Source of the DNA: Streptomyces sp. DT2A-34
GTDB lineage: Bacteria; Actinomycetota; Actinomycetes; Streptomycetales; Streptomycetaceae
DNA length: 64,000 nucleotides
Direction: 5' to 3'
Assembly: GCF_030499515.1 (NCBI RefSeq)
Contig: NZ_JASTWJ010000001.1
Location: forward strand, 8,474,001-8,538,000
Shown here: positions 11,992 through 21,025 of the stretch, in pieces
Layout: each line of letters begins with the position of its first letter
Position numbering within the stretch: position 1 is the stretch's first letter
Notes under the pieces: model-generated
Database searches by the model: none
What the model was told of the DNA's origin: nothing
Seen by the model: the letters and a program-made list of their open reading frames with translations, nothing else
Program-made: the position numbers and the translations under genes

Positions 11992-13461
11992 GTGCTCGAT
12001 CAAGGCGCACCCCCGCAGAACCGCCCCCAGTCAGGCCCACCGTCCCCGGGTGTCGGCGCGCGCCTGATGCGTCGCAAGCCCGTGGAACACCTGGTCGCAG
12101 AGGGTGGTCAGGGTGAGGGAGGGTCCCTGCGGCGCTCCCTGGGGCTGTGGCAGCTCACCATGATCAGCATCGGTGCCACCCTCGGCACCGGCATCTTCGT
12201 CGTCCTCGGCGACGCCGTCCCCGAGGCCGGTCCCGCGGTCACCCTGGCCTTCGTGATCGCCGGTCTGACGGCGCTGTTCTCGGCCCTGTCGTACGCCGAG
12301 CTGGCGGGCAGCATCCCGGTCGCGGGCTCCTCGTACTCATACGCATACGCAACGATGGGCGAGCTGGTCGCCTGGGTCTGCGGCTGGTGCCTGGTGCTGG
12401 AGTACGGCGTGTCGGTGGCCGCCGTCGCCGTCGGCTGGGGCGAGTACCTCAACGAGCTTCTCGACGGGACGATCGGGGTCACCATCCCGGCCGTGCTGTC
12501 CTCGGCGCCCGGCGAGGGCGGGATCATCAACCTGCCCGCGCTGATCGTCGTGCTGCTGGCGATGGTGTTCCTGCTCGGCGGCGTCCGCGAGTCCGCCCGC
12601 GCCAACACGATCATGGTCGCCGTCAAGATCGCCGCGCTGGTGCTGTTCTGCGCGGTCGGCTTCATGGGCTTCAAGTCCGGCAACTACGCCGACTTCATGC
12701 CGCTCGGCATGGCGGGCGTGAGCGCCGCCGGTGCCACGCTCTTCTTCTCCTACATCGGCTTCGACGCCGCCTCCACCGCCGGTGAGGAGGCCAAGGACCC
12801 CAAGCGGGACCTGCCGCGCGCGATCATGCTGTCGCTGATCATCGTCACCGCGCTGTACGTGCTCGTCGCGGGCGTCGCCGTCGGCGCCTGGAACTGGACC
12901 AAGTTCGAGGGTTCGGAAGCCTCCCTCGCCGCGATCATGAACGACGTCAGCGGCCAGTCCTTCTGGGGCACGCTGCTCGCCCTCGGCGCGGTCATCTCCA
13001 TCGCGAGCGTGGTCCTGACCGTGCTCTACGGCCAGACCCGCATCCTCTTCGCGATGTCCCGCGACGGCCTGGTGCCCAAGGCGCTCGGCAAGGTCCACCA
13101 CAAGACGGGCGCACCCCGCCTCAACACGGTCATCGTGTCCCTGTTCTGCGGTGCGCTCGCCGCACTCATACCGCTGGGCAAGCTCGTCGACGCCACCAGC
13201 ATCGGCACGCTGTTCGCCTTCGGCCTGGTCAACATCGCGGTGATCGTGCTGCGTTACCGGCGGCCGGAGCTCGAGCGCACGTTCAGGGTGCCGTTCGGGC
13301 CGGTGCTGCCGGTGCTGGGGTTCCTGTTCTGCGCGTACAACATGTTCAGCCTGGACACCGTGACCTGGGTCGTCTTCGGGTGCTGGATGGCCGCGGGTCT
13401 CGTGTTCTACTTCCTGTACGGCTATCGCCGTTCCCGTCTTGCAACACCAGAAGTGAAGTGA
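11992..13461 (+). CDS. APC-superfamily amino acid permease, cationic amino acid transporter type
   Basis: 489-residue inner-membrane permease with about 12-14 hydrophobic segments. N-terminal ISIGATLGTGIFVVLGDAV at TM1 is the APC signature, and overall spacing resembles the CAT subfamily that carries cationic amino acids. GTG start at 11992 with AAGGAG 7 nt upstream; the longer frame upstream is not needed. Its stop is only 10 bp before the Lrp/AsnC gene, so the two are cotranscribed. Sharing operator-like motifs with the amidase/monooxygenase pair about 4.7 kb downstream suggests it imports their substrate (lysine or arginine); that link is inference. Confidence 0.9.
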   Translation: MLDQGAPPQNRPQSGPPSPGVGARLMRRKPVEHLVAEGGQGEGGSLRRSLGLWQLTMISIGATLGTGIFVVLGDAVPEAGPAVTLAFVIAGLTALFSALSYAELAGSIPVAGSSYSYAYATMGELVAWVCGWCLVLEYGVSVAAVAVGWGEYLNELLDGTIGVTIPAVLSSAPGEGGIINLPALIVVLLAMVFLLGGVRESARANTIMVAVKIAALVLFCAVGFMGFKSGNYADFMPLGMAGVSAAGATLFFSYIGFDAASTAGEEAKDPKRDLPRAIMLSLIIVTALYVLVAGVAVGAWNWTKFEGSEASLAAIMNDVSGQSFWGTLLALGAVISIASVVLTVLYGQTRILFAMSRDGLVPKALGKVHHKTGAPRLNTVIVSLFCGALAALIPLGKLVDATSIGTLFAFGLVNIAVIVLRYRRPELERTFRVPFGPVLPVLGFLFCAYNMFSLDTVTWVVFGCWMAAGLVFYFLYGYRRSRLATPEVK

Positions 13462-13471
13462 ACCACCCGCA

Positions 13472-13924
13472 GTGCTGAACGATCTCGACGAACGCATCGT
13501 GCACGCCCTCGCCGAGGACGCCCGCCGCTCCTACGCGGACATCGGGCAGCTCGTCGGCCTGTCCGCGCCCGCCGTGAAGCGGCGCGTGGACCGGCTGCGC
13601 GCCACCGGAGCCATCACCGGGTTCACCGTCCGGGTGGATCCGGCGGCGCTCGGCTGGGAGACCGAGGGGTTCGTCGAGATCTACTGCCGGCGCAACACCT
13701 CGCCGGAGACGATCCAGCGGGGGCTGGAGCGGTATCAGGAGGTCGTGGCCGCGTCCACCGTCACCGGTGAGGCGGATGCGGTCGTGCAGGTCTTCGCCTC
13801 CGACATGCGGCACTTCGAGCGGGTGCTGGAGCGGATCGCGGGGGAGCCGTTCGTGGAGCGGACCAAGTCGGTGTTGGTGTTGTCGCCGTTGCTGCGGCGG
13901 TTCTCTTCGGGGTCACCTGCGTAG
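13472..13924 (+). CDS. Lrp/AsnC-family transcriptional regulator
   Basis: 150 residues: N-terminal winged HTH (LDERIVHALAEDARRSYADI, then LSAPAVKRRVDRL) and a C-terminal RAM/AsnC ligand-binding domain (about 65-145). Such proteins form octamers that wrap DNA and respond to an amino acid. GTG start at 13472, 10 bp after the permease stop, so it is in one operon with the permease and is the best candidate to bind the phased GCGCAACG boxes at 11765 and 16482. Confidence 0.92.
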   Translation: MLNDLDERIVHALAEDARRSYADIGQLVGLSAPAVKRRVDRLRATGAITGFTVRVDPAALGWETEGFVEIYCRRNTSPETIQRGLERYQEVVAASTVTGEADAVVQVFASDMRHFERVLERIAGEPFVERTKSVLVLSPLLRRFSSGSPA

Positions 13925-13935
13925 TGTCTTTTCCG

Positions 13936-14009
13936 CGGGGCGGTGGGGGCTTGTCGCGCCCACGCGGCGGAGCCGCACATCTATACAGCCCCGCGCCCCT
14001 GAAGGGCGC
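13936..14009. repeat. Common streptomycete intergenic repeat with hairpins
   Basis: G/C-rich element recognised from many Streptomyces intergenic regions (recalled, not searched). Contains GCGGCGGAGCCGC and the hairpin GCGCCC-CTGAA-GGGCGC (13993-14009). It lies between convergent genes and encodes the last residues (RALQGRGAV) and the TAG stop (13981-13983) of the minus-strand gene. Confidence 0.5.
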
Positions 14010-14358
14010 GTTTGCGCACCGTCCTCAGCATGCGCCGTACGGCCACCTTGTGCCCGCGGGTCCCGATCACGAGGAGCCGGTAGAGGCGGCCGGCCGGGCC
14101 CGGGAACGTGGCCCTGCTCTCGGCACGCACCCGGGTGTGCCCCGTGGCAGCCTCCTCCAAGCGGAAGACCAAGGCGTACGTCGAGAAGCGATGGCTTCCG
14201 GCGAGCGCCAGCTCCTTCCCCGGGACCGCGGTGACGACGTGGAACAAGGGGTGGTCCACGGTGTCGGCGATGGCCTGCCAGACGGCGTCCGGCGCCGCGG
14301 CGACGACCGACGTGTGCGCGTCGACGAACGGCAGGTCGTGGATCTCGGTGGCGTCCAT
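13981..14358 (-). CDS. DUF2867/SRPBCC-like small protein
   Basis: 125 residues from ATG 14358. The order of elements (VDAHTSVVAAAPDAVWQAI, then GSHRFSTYALVFRLEE, then RLYRLLVIGTRGHKVAV) fits the helix-grip SRPBCC fold, closest to DUF2867. Such proteins bind small hydrophobic ligands, but none can be named here. The frame is open upstream to 14535 without a better start. Its 3' end lies in an intergenic repeat and it converges on the Lrp/AsnC gene. Confidence 0.65.
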   Translation of the reverse strand: MDATEIHDLPFVDAHTSVVAAAPDAVWQAIADTVDHPLFHVVTAVPGKELALAGSHRFSTYALVFRLEEAATGHTRVRAESRATFPGPAGRLYRLLVIGTRGHKVAVRRMLRTVRKRALQGRGAV

Positions 14359-14615
14359 GCCGGCAGTCTCGCGCGCCGCCTCGCGCACCGGCGTCCTCCC
14401 GCGGGCCGACGTCCGTCGCCGCGCGGCGGAGGTGTCCGGCGCCCGCCTCCTCCTGGGGAAGGGCACCCGGCACCGCATTCCCGCTGCGCTCGCGCGCCCC
14501 GCCCGCCTACCATCGATGCCATGACCTGGCGACATTGATCCACCAGCCGTGCCTCCCGAGGGCCGCCTCGGACGCCGTACCCCCGGTGTCCGAACAGTCC
14601 CTTCGGGAAGGCCTC

Positions 14616-15812
14616 ATGACACTCTCACCTGCGCGTGTGCCCGCCACCGGTGCCCGGCGGCTCACGGCCACGCTGTACGGCTACTCGTTCCTCGACGACT
14701 TCGTCCTGCTCTACCCGGTGTACGCGCTGCTGTTCGCCGACACCGGCCTGTCGCTCTGGCAGATCTCCTCCCTGTTCGCCCTGTGGTCGATCACCGCCGT
14801 CCTGCTGGAGGTCCCCTCCGGCGCCTGGGCCGACGCCGTCTCGCGGCGGCTGTTGCTGTGGCTCGGCCCGCTGCTCACGGCCGTCGGCTTCGGGCTGTGG
14901 GTGCTGGTGCCGTCGTACGGGGCCTTCGCGCTCGGCTTCGTCCTGTGGGGCGCCGGCGGAGCGCTCGGCTCCGGTGCGCTGGAGGCGCTGGTGTACGACG
15001 AGCTGGACCGGCTGGGTGCCGCCGACCGGTATGCGCGGGTCACGGGCCGGGCCAGGGCCGCGCGACTGGTGGGCACGATGGCCTCCGTCGGCCTTGCGGG
15101 GCCCGCCTTCGCCCTGGGCGGCTATGCGGCCGTCGGCGCGGCGAGCGTCCTGGCCTGTCTGCTGACCGCCGCGACGGCGACCCGGTTCCCGGAGCACCGG
15201 GTGCCGCCGGAGACCGGGGGCGACAGCTGGGCGACGACTTTGCGGACCGGACTCGCCGAGATCCGCAGGGACCGTTCCGTGCGCGGTGCGCTGCTGCTGA
15301 TCCCCGCCGTCGCGGCCGTGTGGGGGGCGCTCGACGAGTACACCCCGCTGCTGGTCCGGGACATCGGCGTCGCCGAGGCGACCGTCCCCTGGCTGATCCT
15401 GCTGATCTGGGCGGGCGTCACCGCCGGAAGCCTGCTGACCGGGCCGGCCGAACGCCTCGGCACGAGAGGGCTCGCGGCGCTGCTGGCGGGCGCCGCGCTC
15501 GCCCTGGCCGTGGGAGCCGCGGCCGGCACAGTGGCCGGCATCGCCCTCGTCGGCCTCGCCTTCGGCGGGTTCCAGCTGGCGGAGGTGCTGGCCGACGTCC
15601 GTCTCCAGCACCGGATCGACGAGTCCCGCCGGGCCACCCTCACCTCGGTGGCGAGTCTGGGCACCGAACTGGCCACGGTCGCCACGTTCGGCGTGTACGC
15701 GCTGCTCGGTACAAGGGCGGCGCACAGCACGGTGTTCGCGGTACTCGCGGTTCCCTACCTGGTGACGGCGTTGGCCCTGGCTAGAAATCGGGCTGCCACG
15801 GCACGACCGTGA
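14616..15812 (+). CDS. MFS transporter
   Basis: 398-residue major facilitator with about 12 membrane segments. Family signs: PSGAWADAVSRR (motif A loop between TM2 and TM3) and a second-half repeat around SLLTGPAERLGTRG. Start ATG at 14616 with GGGAAGG close upstream; earlier in-frame codons to 14535 are charged and unlikely. Probably a drug or metabolite exporter. Its last 32 bp overlap, tail to tail, the 3' end of the secreted protein gene on the other strand. Confidence 0.85.
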   Translation: MTLSPARVPATGARRLTATLYGYSFLDDFVLLYPVYALLFADTGLSLWQISSLFALWSITAVLLEVPSGAWADAVSRRLLLWLGPLLTAVGFGLWVLVPSYGAFALGFVLWGAGGALGSGALEALVYDELDRLGAADRYARVTGRARAARLVGTMASVGLAGPAFALGGYAAVGAASVLACLLTAATATRFPEHRVPPETGGDSWATTLRTGLAEIRRDRSVRGALLLIPAVAAVWGALDEYTPLLVRDIGVAEATVPWLILLIWAGVTAGSLLTGPAERLGTRGLAALLAGAALALAVGAAAGTVAGIALVGLAFGGFQLAEVLADVRLQHRIDESRRATLTSVASLGTELATVATFGVYALLGTRAAHSTVFAVLAVPYLVTALALARNRAATARP

Positions 15813-16326
15813 AATCGCCGGTGCCCTGCCTGACCTTCTCGAAGGGCGCCGAGCTCACGCACTTGGGCAGGTCCTTCGGGCCCAGGTCCTCGGTCGTCGC
15901 CCAGCTGTAGCCGAGCCGGTCGTGGCGGCCGAGGTCGTGCACCGTGATGCCCACCCGCTTGCCCTTCTCGCCCGGCAGGTCCGTGTCGGTGACCACGCCG
16001 GAGACGACGGCCACCTTGCCCCCGGTGACGAGGCAGTCGACCTTCGCCTTCGCCCAGGCGCCCTCGCCGTTCAGGTAGTGGCTCCACTCGAAGGTGCCGG
16101 TCGCCTTCATCGGGTCGGCCTGGTCCGCGCCGGCGAGGTGCGCGTCGAACGAGAACGTGATGTCGTCCCCGGCCGAGCGGTAGAGCTTGGCGGTGCCGGT
16201 GAGCGCGGCGGCCTCTCGCTGCGCCGACGCGTCCGATGCGGTGGTGGTGGCGGTCGCGGCGGTGGCCGCTCCGGCGGTGCGCAGCAGTGCGGAGCCGAGC
16301 ACGACGATCTTCGTACGGCGCTTCAT
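15781..16326 (-). CDS. Secreted hypothetical protein (signal peptide, two conserved Cys)
   Basis: 181 residues. KRR followed by a hydrophobic, Ala-rich stretch is a Sec-type signal peptide ending near residue 35. The mature part is beta-rich: GTAKLYRSAGDDITFSFDAH, then a stretch with Cys98, then GVVTDTDLPGEKGKRVGITV and a second Cys near residue 156, so one disulfide is likely. Streptomycete genomes carry similar proteins sometimes labelled repetin; no activity is known to me. ATG at 16326. Its promoter region also faces the amidase operon. Confidence 0.8.
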   Translation of the reverse strand: MKRRTKIVVLGSALLRTAGAATAATATTTASDASAQREAAALTGTAKLYRSAGDDITFSFDAHLAGADQADPMKATGTFEWSHYLNGEGAWAKAKVDCLVTGGKVAVVSGVVTDTDLPGEKGKRVGITVHDLGRHDRLGYSWATTEDLGPKDLPKCVSSAPFEKVRQGTGDFTVVPWQPDF

Positions 16327-16481
16327 GGCGGTCCTTTCCGCAGGTCAAGTGGACAGTCCCCACTCTCCCGGCGCCGCGCCCGCACCACATCGCGCCGGGG
16401 ACGGGACCTCGCCTCGGCCGTCCGGCGGGGGAGGCCGGTCGGGCGTGCGCCTCGAGGAGGACCGGGGCTACGACGGAGGGC

Positions 16482-16580
16482 GCGCAACGAATCGCCGTCG
16501 ACGCCTTGGCGCACGCAACAAACCGCTCACCGGCGCGCAACGGCTCCTTCTTGTCCGCCCTGCTCAGCCGCCCGTACCGT
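16482..16580 (+). promoter_or_regulatory. Amidase operon promoter with phased GCGCAACG boxes
   Basis: Within the 310-bp gap 16327-16636. GCGCAACG at 16482-16489, a variant ACGCAACA at 16513-16520 and GCGCAACG at 16535-16542 are spaced 31 and 22 bp, i.e. three and two helical turns, on one face of the DNA. The last lies 8 bp upstream of a promoter TTGTCC (16551-16556), 18 bp, TACCGT (16575-16580). The motif is shared with the permease promoter at 11765-11795. Phasing fits an Lrp-type multimer. Confidence 0.5.
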
Positions 16581-16636
16581 CTACATGGCCCCTACACGGC
16601 CCTCCTGCCCCCCCTTCCGCCCGGTGAGGAACACGC

Positions 16637-17425
16637 ATGCGCACCGCCCTGCTCCAGAGCTCCGGCCGACCCGGCTCGACCGTCGAGAACCTCAAGGTGC
16701 TCGACGACGCCGCGGGCCGTGCCGCCGCCGCGGGCGCCGGGCTGCTGGTCGCGCCGGAGATGTTCCTGACCGGGTACGCGATCGGCGACGACATCGCCCG
16801 CCTCGCCGAACCGGCCGACGGCGACTGCGCGGACGCGATCGCCGAGACCGCGACACGGCACGGCCTGGCGATCGCCTACGGCTACCCCGAGCGGGCCGGC
16901 GACGCCGTCTTCAACTCCGCCCAGCTGATCTCCGCCGACGGCACCCGGCTCGCGAACCACCGCAAGACCCACCTCTTCGGCTGCTTCGAGCGCGACCACT
17001 TCACGCCGGGGGACCAGCCGGTCGTCCAGGCCGAGCTCGACGGCCTCCGCGTCGGCATCCTGATCTGCTACGACGTCGAGTTCCCGGAGAACGTCCGCGC
17101 CCACGCCCTCGCCGGCACCGACCTCCTGGTCGTGCCGACGGCGCAGATGCACCCGTTCCAGTTCGTCGCCGAGTCGATGATCCCGGTGCGGGCCTTCGAG
17201 AACCAGATGTACGTCGCCTACGTCAACCGGGTCGGCCAGGAAGGGGAGTTCGAGTTCGTCGGCCTCTCCACCCTCGCCGGCCCCGACGGCGTCGCGCGCA
17301 CCCGCGCCGGCCGCGGTGAGGAGCTCGTGCTCGCCGACGTCGACCCCGTCTTCCTCGCCGCCTCCCGCGAGGCGAACCCGTATCTGAGGGACCGCCGCCC
17401 CGGTCTCTACGGCTCCCTGATCTGA
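16637..17425 (+). CDS. Carbon-nitrogen hydrolase, DavA-like omega-amino/guanidino amide amidase
   Basis: 262 residues of the nitrilase superfamily with the full catalytic triad Glu41 (APEMF), Lys110 (HRKTHLFG) and Cys144 (LICYDVEFPEN). The sequence pattern, including PEMFLTGY, YGYPER and the spacing, is very like Pseudomonas DavA (5-aminovaleramidase), which hydrolyses the amide formed by lysine 2-monooxygenase. In Streptomyces the parallel arginine route makes 4-guanidinobutyramide, so either amide may be the substrate. ATG 16637 with GAGGAA upstream. The FAD monooxygenase gene follows 52 bp downstream in the same operon, which strongly supports a two-step pathway. Confidence 0.9.
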   Translation: MRTALLQSSGRPGSTVENLKVLDDAAGRAAAAGAGLLVAPEMFLTGYAIGDDIARLAEPADGDCADAIAETATRHGLAIAYGYPERAGDAVFNSAQLISADGTRLANHRKTHLFGCFERDHFTPGDQPVVQAELDGLRVGILICYDVEFPENVRAHALAGTDLLVVPTAQMHPFQFVAESMIPVRAFENQMYVAYVNRVGQEGEFEFVGLSTLAGPDGVARTRAGRGEELVLADVDPVFLAASREANPYLRDRRPGLYGSLI

Positions 17426-17477
17426 GCCTCGATCCCCTCCTCCCGCAGTCCCTGTTTGTGCAAGGAGTCCGCACCCC

Positions 17478-19193
17478 ATGACGTCCACGGTGCCCAACGC
17501 CGTCCAGCACGCCGACGAGCAGCAGCCGCCGATCACCATGTTCGGCCCGGACTTCCCGTACGCGTACGACGACTTCCTCGCCCACCCGGCGGGGCTCGGC
17601 CAGATACCCGCGACCGAGCACGGCACCGAGGTCGCGGTCATCGGCGGCGGGCTCTCCGGCATCGTGGCCGCGTACGAGCTGATGAAGATGGGCCTCAAGC
17701 CGGTCGTGTACGAGGCCGACCAGATCGGCGGGCGGCTGCGGACCGTGGGCTTCGACGGCCCGGGCACCGAGGGCCTGACCGCCGAGATGGGCGCGATGCG
17801 GTTCCCGCCGTCCTCCACGGCGCTCCAGCACTACATCGACCTGGTGGGCCTGGAGACCCGGCCCTTCCCCAACCCCCTTGCCGAGTCGACCCCTTCGACG
17901 GTCGTCGACCTCAAGGGCGAGTCGCACTACGCCGAGACGATCGAGGACCTCCCGCAGGTCTACCGGGACGTCGCCGAGGCCTGGAACAAGTGCCTCGAAG
18001 AGGGCGCCGACTTCTCCGACATGAACCGGGCGATGCGCGAGCGGGACGTGCCGCGCATCCGTGAGATCTGGGCGAAGCTCGTCGAGAAGCTCGACAACCA
18101 GACCTTCTACGGCTTCCTCTGCGACTCCGAGGCCTTCAAGTCCTTCCGGCACCGCGAGATCTTCGGCCAGGTCGGCTTCGGCACCGGCGGCTGGGACACC
18201 GACTTCCCCAACTCCATCCTGGAGATCCTGCGCGTCGTCTACACCGAGGCCGACGACCACCACCGCGGCATCGTCGGCGGCTCCCAGCAGCTGCCGCTGC
18301 GCCTGTGGGAGCGCGAGCCGGAGAAGATCGTCCACTGGACCTACGGCACCTCGCTGGCGAGCCTGCACGAGAACGGCGCGCCCCGCCCGGCCGTGACCCG
18401 GCTGCACCGCACCGCGGGCAACCGCATCACCGTGACCGACGCGAACGGCGACATCCGTACCTACCAGGCGGCCGTCTTCACCGCCCAGTCCTGGATGCTG
18501 CTGTCGAAGATCGCCTGCGACGACTCGCTCTTCCCGATCGACCACTGGACCGCCATCGAGCGCACCCACTACATGGAGAGCTCCAAGCTCTTCGTGCCGG
18601 TCGACCGGCCCTTCTGGCTCGACAAGGCCGTCGACGACAGGGGAAATCCGACCGGCCGGGACGTCATGTCGATGACGCTCACCGACCGCATGACCCGCGG
18701 GACCTACCTGCTGGACGACGGTCCGGACAAGCCGGCCGTCATCTGCCTGTCGTACACCTGGTGCGACGACAGCCTGAAGTGGCTGCCGCTGTCCGCGAAC
18801 GAGCGGATGGAGGTCATGCTGAAGTCGCTCGGCGAGATCTACCCGAAGGTCGACATCCGCAAGCACATCATCGGCAACCCGGTGACGGTGTCGTGGGAGA
18901 ACGAGCCCTACTTCATGGGCGCGTTCAAGGCCAACCTGCCGGGCCACTACCGCTACCAGCGGCGCCTGTTCACGCACTTCATGCAGGACCGGCTGGCCGA
19001 GGACAAGCGGGGCATCTTCCTCGCCGGTGACGACATCTCCTGGACGGCCGGCTGGGCCGAGGGCGCGATCCAGACCGCGCTGAACGCGGTCTGGGGCGTC
19101 ATGCACCACTTCGGCGGGGCCACCGACCCGGGCAACCCGGGGCCGGGCGACGTGTACGACGAGATCGCGCCGGTCGAGCTGCCCGAGGACTGA
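17478..19193 (+). CDS. FAD amine oxidase family amino acid 2-monooxygenase (DavB/IaaM-like)
   Basis: 571 residues. FAD-binding GGGLSG at 56-61 with the Glu-containing YEADQIGGR segment, and C-terminal GDDISWTAGWAEGAIQTA closing the FAD site. The segment AEMGAMRFPP contains Arg108, equivalent to the arginine that binds the substrate carboxylate in tryptophan 2-monooxygenase. Enzymes of this branch convert an amino acid by oxidative decarboxylation to an amide with one carbon less. Together with the adjacent DavA-like amidase, the likely substrate is lysine or arginine, not a simple amine. Start ATG 17478 with AAGGAG 10 nt upstream. Cytoplasmic. Confidence 0.9.
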   Translation: MTSTVPNAVQHADEQQPPITMFGPDFPYAYDDFLAHPAGLGQIPATEHGTEVAVIGGGLSGIVAAYELMKMGLKPVVYEADQIGGRLRTVGFDGPGTEGLTAEMGAMRFPPSSTALQHYIDLVGLETRPFPNPLAESTPSTVVDLKGESHYAETIEDLPQVYRDVAEAWNKCLEEGADFSDMNRAMRERDVPRIREIWAKLVEKLDNQTFYGFLCDSEAFKSFRHREIFGQVGFGTGGWDTDFPNSILEILRVVYTEADDHHRGIVGGSQQLPLRLWEREPEKIVHWTYGTSLASLHENGAPRPAVTRLHRTAGNRITVTDANGDIRTYQAAVFTAQSWMLLSKIACDDSLFPIDHWTAIERTHYMESSKLFVPVDRPFWLDKAVDDRGNPTGRDVMSMTLTDRMTRGTYLLDDGPDKPAVICLSYTWCDDSLKWLPLSANERMEVMLKSLGEIYPKVDIRKHIIGNPVTVSWENEPYFMGAFKANLPGHYRYQRRLFTHFMQDRLAEDKRGIFLAGDDISWTAGWAEGAIQTALNAVWGVMHHFGGATDPGNPGPGDVYDEIAPVELPED

Positions 19194-19217
19194 GCGCGTA
19201 GCCCGTAGCGAAGAGGA

Positions 19218-20145
19218 TCAGATCCCGGCGGCCCGCGCCTTCTCGTACACCTCCGCGGCGACGTCCTTGAGCTCCTGGGCGTCGCGCACGGTGCTCTGGA
19301 GGTCGACGAAGATCTCGTCCAGGCCGACCTCGGCGTACGCGGCCAGGTCCTCCACGATCTGGTCGACACTGCCGTGGAAGGGCGGGCGGTCGGAGCCCTC
19401 GTATCCCTTGGCGGAATAGCGCGCGTTGGTGCGCACGACCGTCTGGATCGGTTCCGTGCGACCCCGCTCGGCGGCCAGCTCCCGCAGCTCCTGCCACTGC
19501 TCGGCCAGCGACTCGGCGCTCAGGGCGACGGGCATCCACCCGTCGGCGTGGTCCACGAGCCGGCGGCGCGCCTTGGGGGTGGCGGCGGCAAGCAGGATCG
19601 GGATGGGCCGGGCGGGCTTGGGGCCGACCACGGAGGGGGCGATCTTCGTGATCCGGCCGTCGTACGACACCGGGTCCGGGCCCCACACCGCGCGGCAGAC
19701 CTCGAGCACCTCGTCCAGGACCTGGCCGCGCTCCTCGAAGGGACGGACGGAGGCGGCCGCGTACTCGTCGTGCGACCAGCCGGTGCCGAGGCCCGCGACG
19801 AGGCGGCCGCCGCTCGCCGCGTCCAGGGTGGCGAGCGACTTGGCGAGCTGGAAGGGCACGTGCAGCGGGGCCACCAGCACGCTGGTGCCGAGCCGGGCCC
19901 GCTCGGTCGCCGCGGCCGCCAGCGTGAGCGTGACCAGCGGGGGCGACCCCGCGGTAGTCGTCCGGCCAGGGCAGGCCCTCGATGCCGTACAGGCCCTGGG
20001 TGGCGGGCTCGGGGAACAGGGCCCGCTCGTAGACCCACAGGCTCTCGTAGCCGACCGCCTCGGCGGCGCGTGCCACGTCCGGGACGTCCCTGCCGAGGTC
20101 GTACTGCCTGTTCTGGGGGAGTGCGAGTCCGAGCCGAGTCGCCAT
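19218..20145 (-). pseudogene. LLM-class F420-dependent oxidoreductase, frameshifted
   Basis: Starts at ATG 20145 (MATRLGLALPQNRQYDLG) and runs in one frame to about 19945, then continues in another frame (PLVTLTLAAAATERARLG) to the stop at 19218. Removing one base from the G5 run at 19939-19943 (or the adjacent C4 run) restores a 308-residue luciferase-like monooxygenase. Such enzymes use F420 (or FMN) with an unknown substrate. The intact remainder shows no other defect, so a sequencing error is quite possible. It converges on the amine oxidase gene, 24 bp apart. Confidence 0.8.
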
Positions 20146-20233
20146 GCCTGTGCTCCTTTGCAAGAGGTCCAGTCATGTCGAACGTACAACGTTCATCTAG
20201 TGGTTGAGGGGCCTCGGCGCAGGAGTGGCCGGA

Positions 20234-20920
20234 TCAGACCGGCAGTGGCGTGAGCAGCATGCGTCCCGCGAACCCCACCGCCCCGTCCAGCCGCTCGGTG
20301 AACTCCTCGGCGACGTCCGGCAGTCGGCGCAGCGCCCACAGGGCACGGGCCGCCGACCAGGTGGCGTCCCGGGCCCGCTCCAGGCTCCAGGAGCCGAGCA
20401 GATGGGTGAGCGGGTCGGCGATCTGAAGCAGGTCGGGACCCGGCATCAGATCTTCGCGGATGTGCTCCTCCAGCGAGACGAGGAGATCACCCACGCGGTC
20501 GAACTCGTCCTCCAGCTCGGCGGGTTCGCAGTCGAGGCTACGACAGGCGTCCACCACGGCGAGCGCCAGGTCGTGCCCGATGTGCGCATTGATGCCCGCG
20601 AGCGCGAACTGCAGCGGTCGTACGCCGGGATGGCGGCGCATCTGGAACAGGGGCCGCCAGCAGGCCGGTGGGCGCTGCTCGTCCTCGGCCGCCTCCACCG
20701 CTGCGAGAAACCGCTCCGCGAACCGCACGTCCAGCGTGATCGCGGCCCGCGCGTCCGTGAACCGGCCGCCGTCGATGTGCCGGTCGAACGCCTCCGTGAC
20801 GGTGAGGTAGACGCGGTTGAAGACCGCGATTCCGTCGGCTTCGGGCAGGGCCGCGTCGAGGGCGCGCATACGGGAGATGACCGCGTCCACAGGTGTGGTG
20901 AATTGTTCGCATTGCGCCAT
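20234..20920 (-). CDS. DUF5995-family protein
   Basis: 228 residues, mostly helical. The segment FALAGINAHIGHDLALAV near residues 105-122 is typical of DUF5995, proteins of unknown function common in actinobacteria; the conserved His and Asn/Asp might bind a metal, by analogy only. ATG 20920. Divergent from the GH6 gene, with 105 bp between them. No signal peptide, so probably cytoplasmic. Confidence 0.8.
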   Translation of the reverse strand: MAQCEQFTTPVDAVISRMRALDAALPEADGIAVFNRVYLTVTEAFDRHIDGGRFTDARAAITLDVRFAERFLAAVEAAEDEQRPPACWRPLFQMRRHPGVRPLQFALAGINAHIGHDLALAVVDACRSLDCEPAELEDEFDRVGDLLVSLEEHIREDLMPGPDLLQIADPLTHLLGSWSLERARDATWSAARALWALRRLPDVAEEFTERLDGAVGFAGRMLLTPLPV

Positions 20921-21025
20921 GGGGGCAGAGTCCCAGCTTTAGGCTGGCGGGAGTGTCGGCGGGCCCGGCGCTTCCCCAGAACGGGGGAACGCGCGCTCGC
21001 TGTTGGGGGGAGGGGGAGCAGGACC

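Noticed and set aside
20204..21025. Plus-strand frame upstream of the GH6 gene
   Set aside because: It is a GC-driven shadow of the DUF5995 gene on the other strand; the GH6 gene has its own ribosome site and start at 21026.
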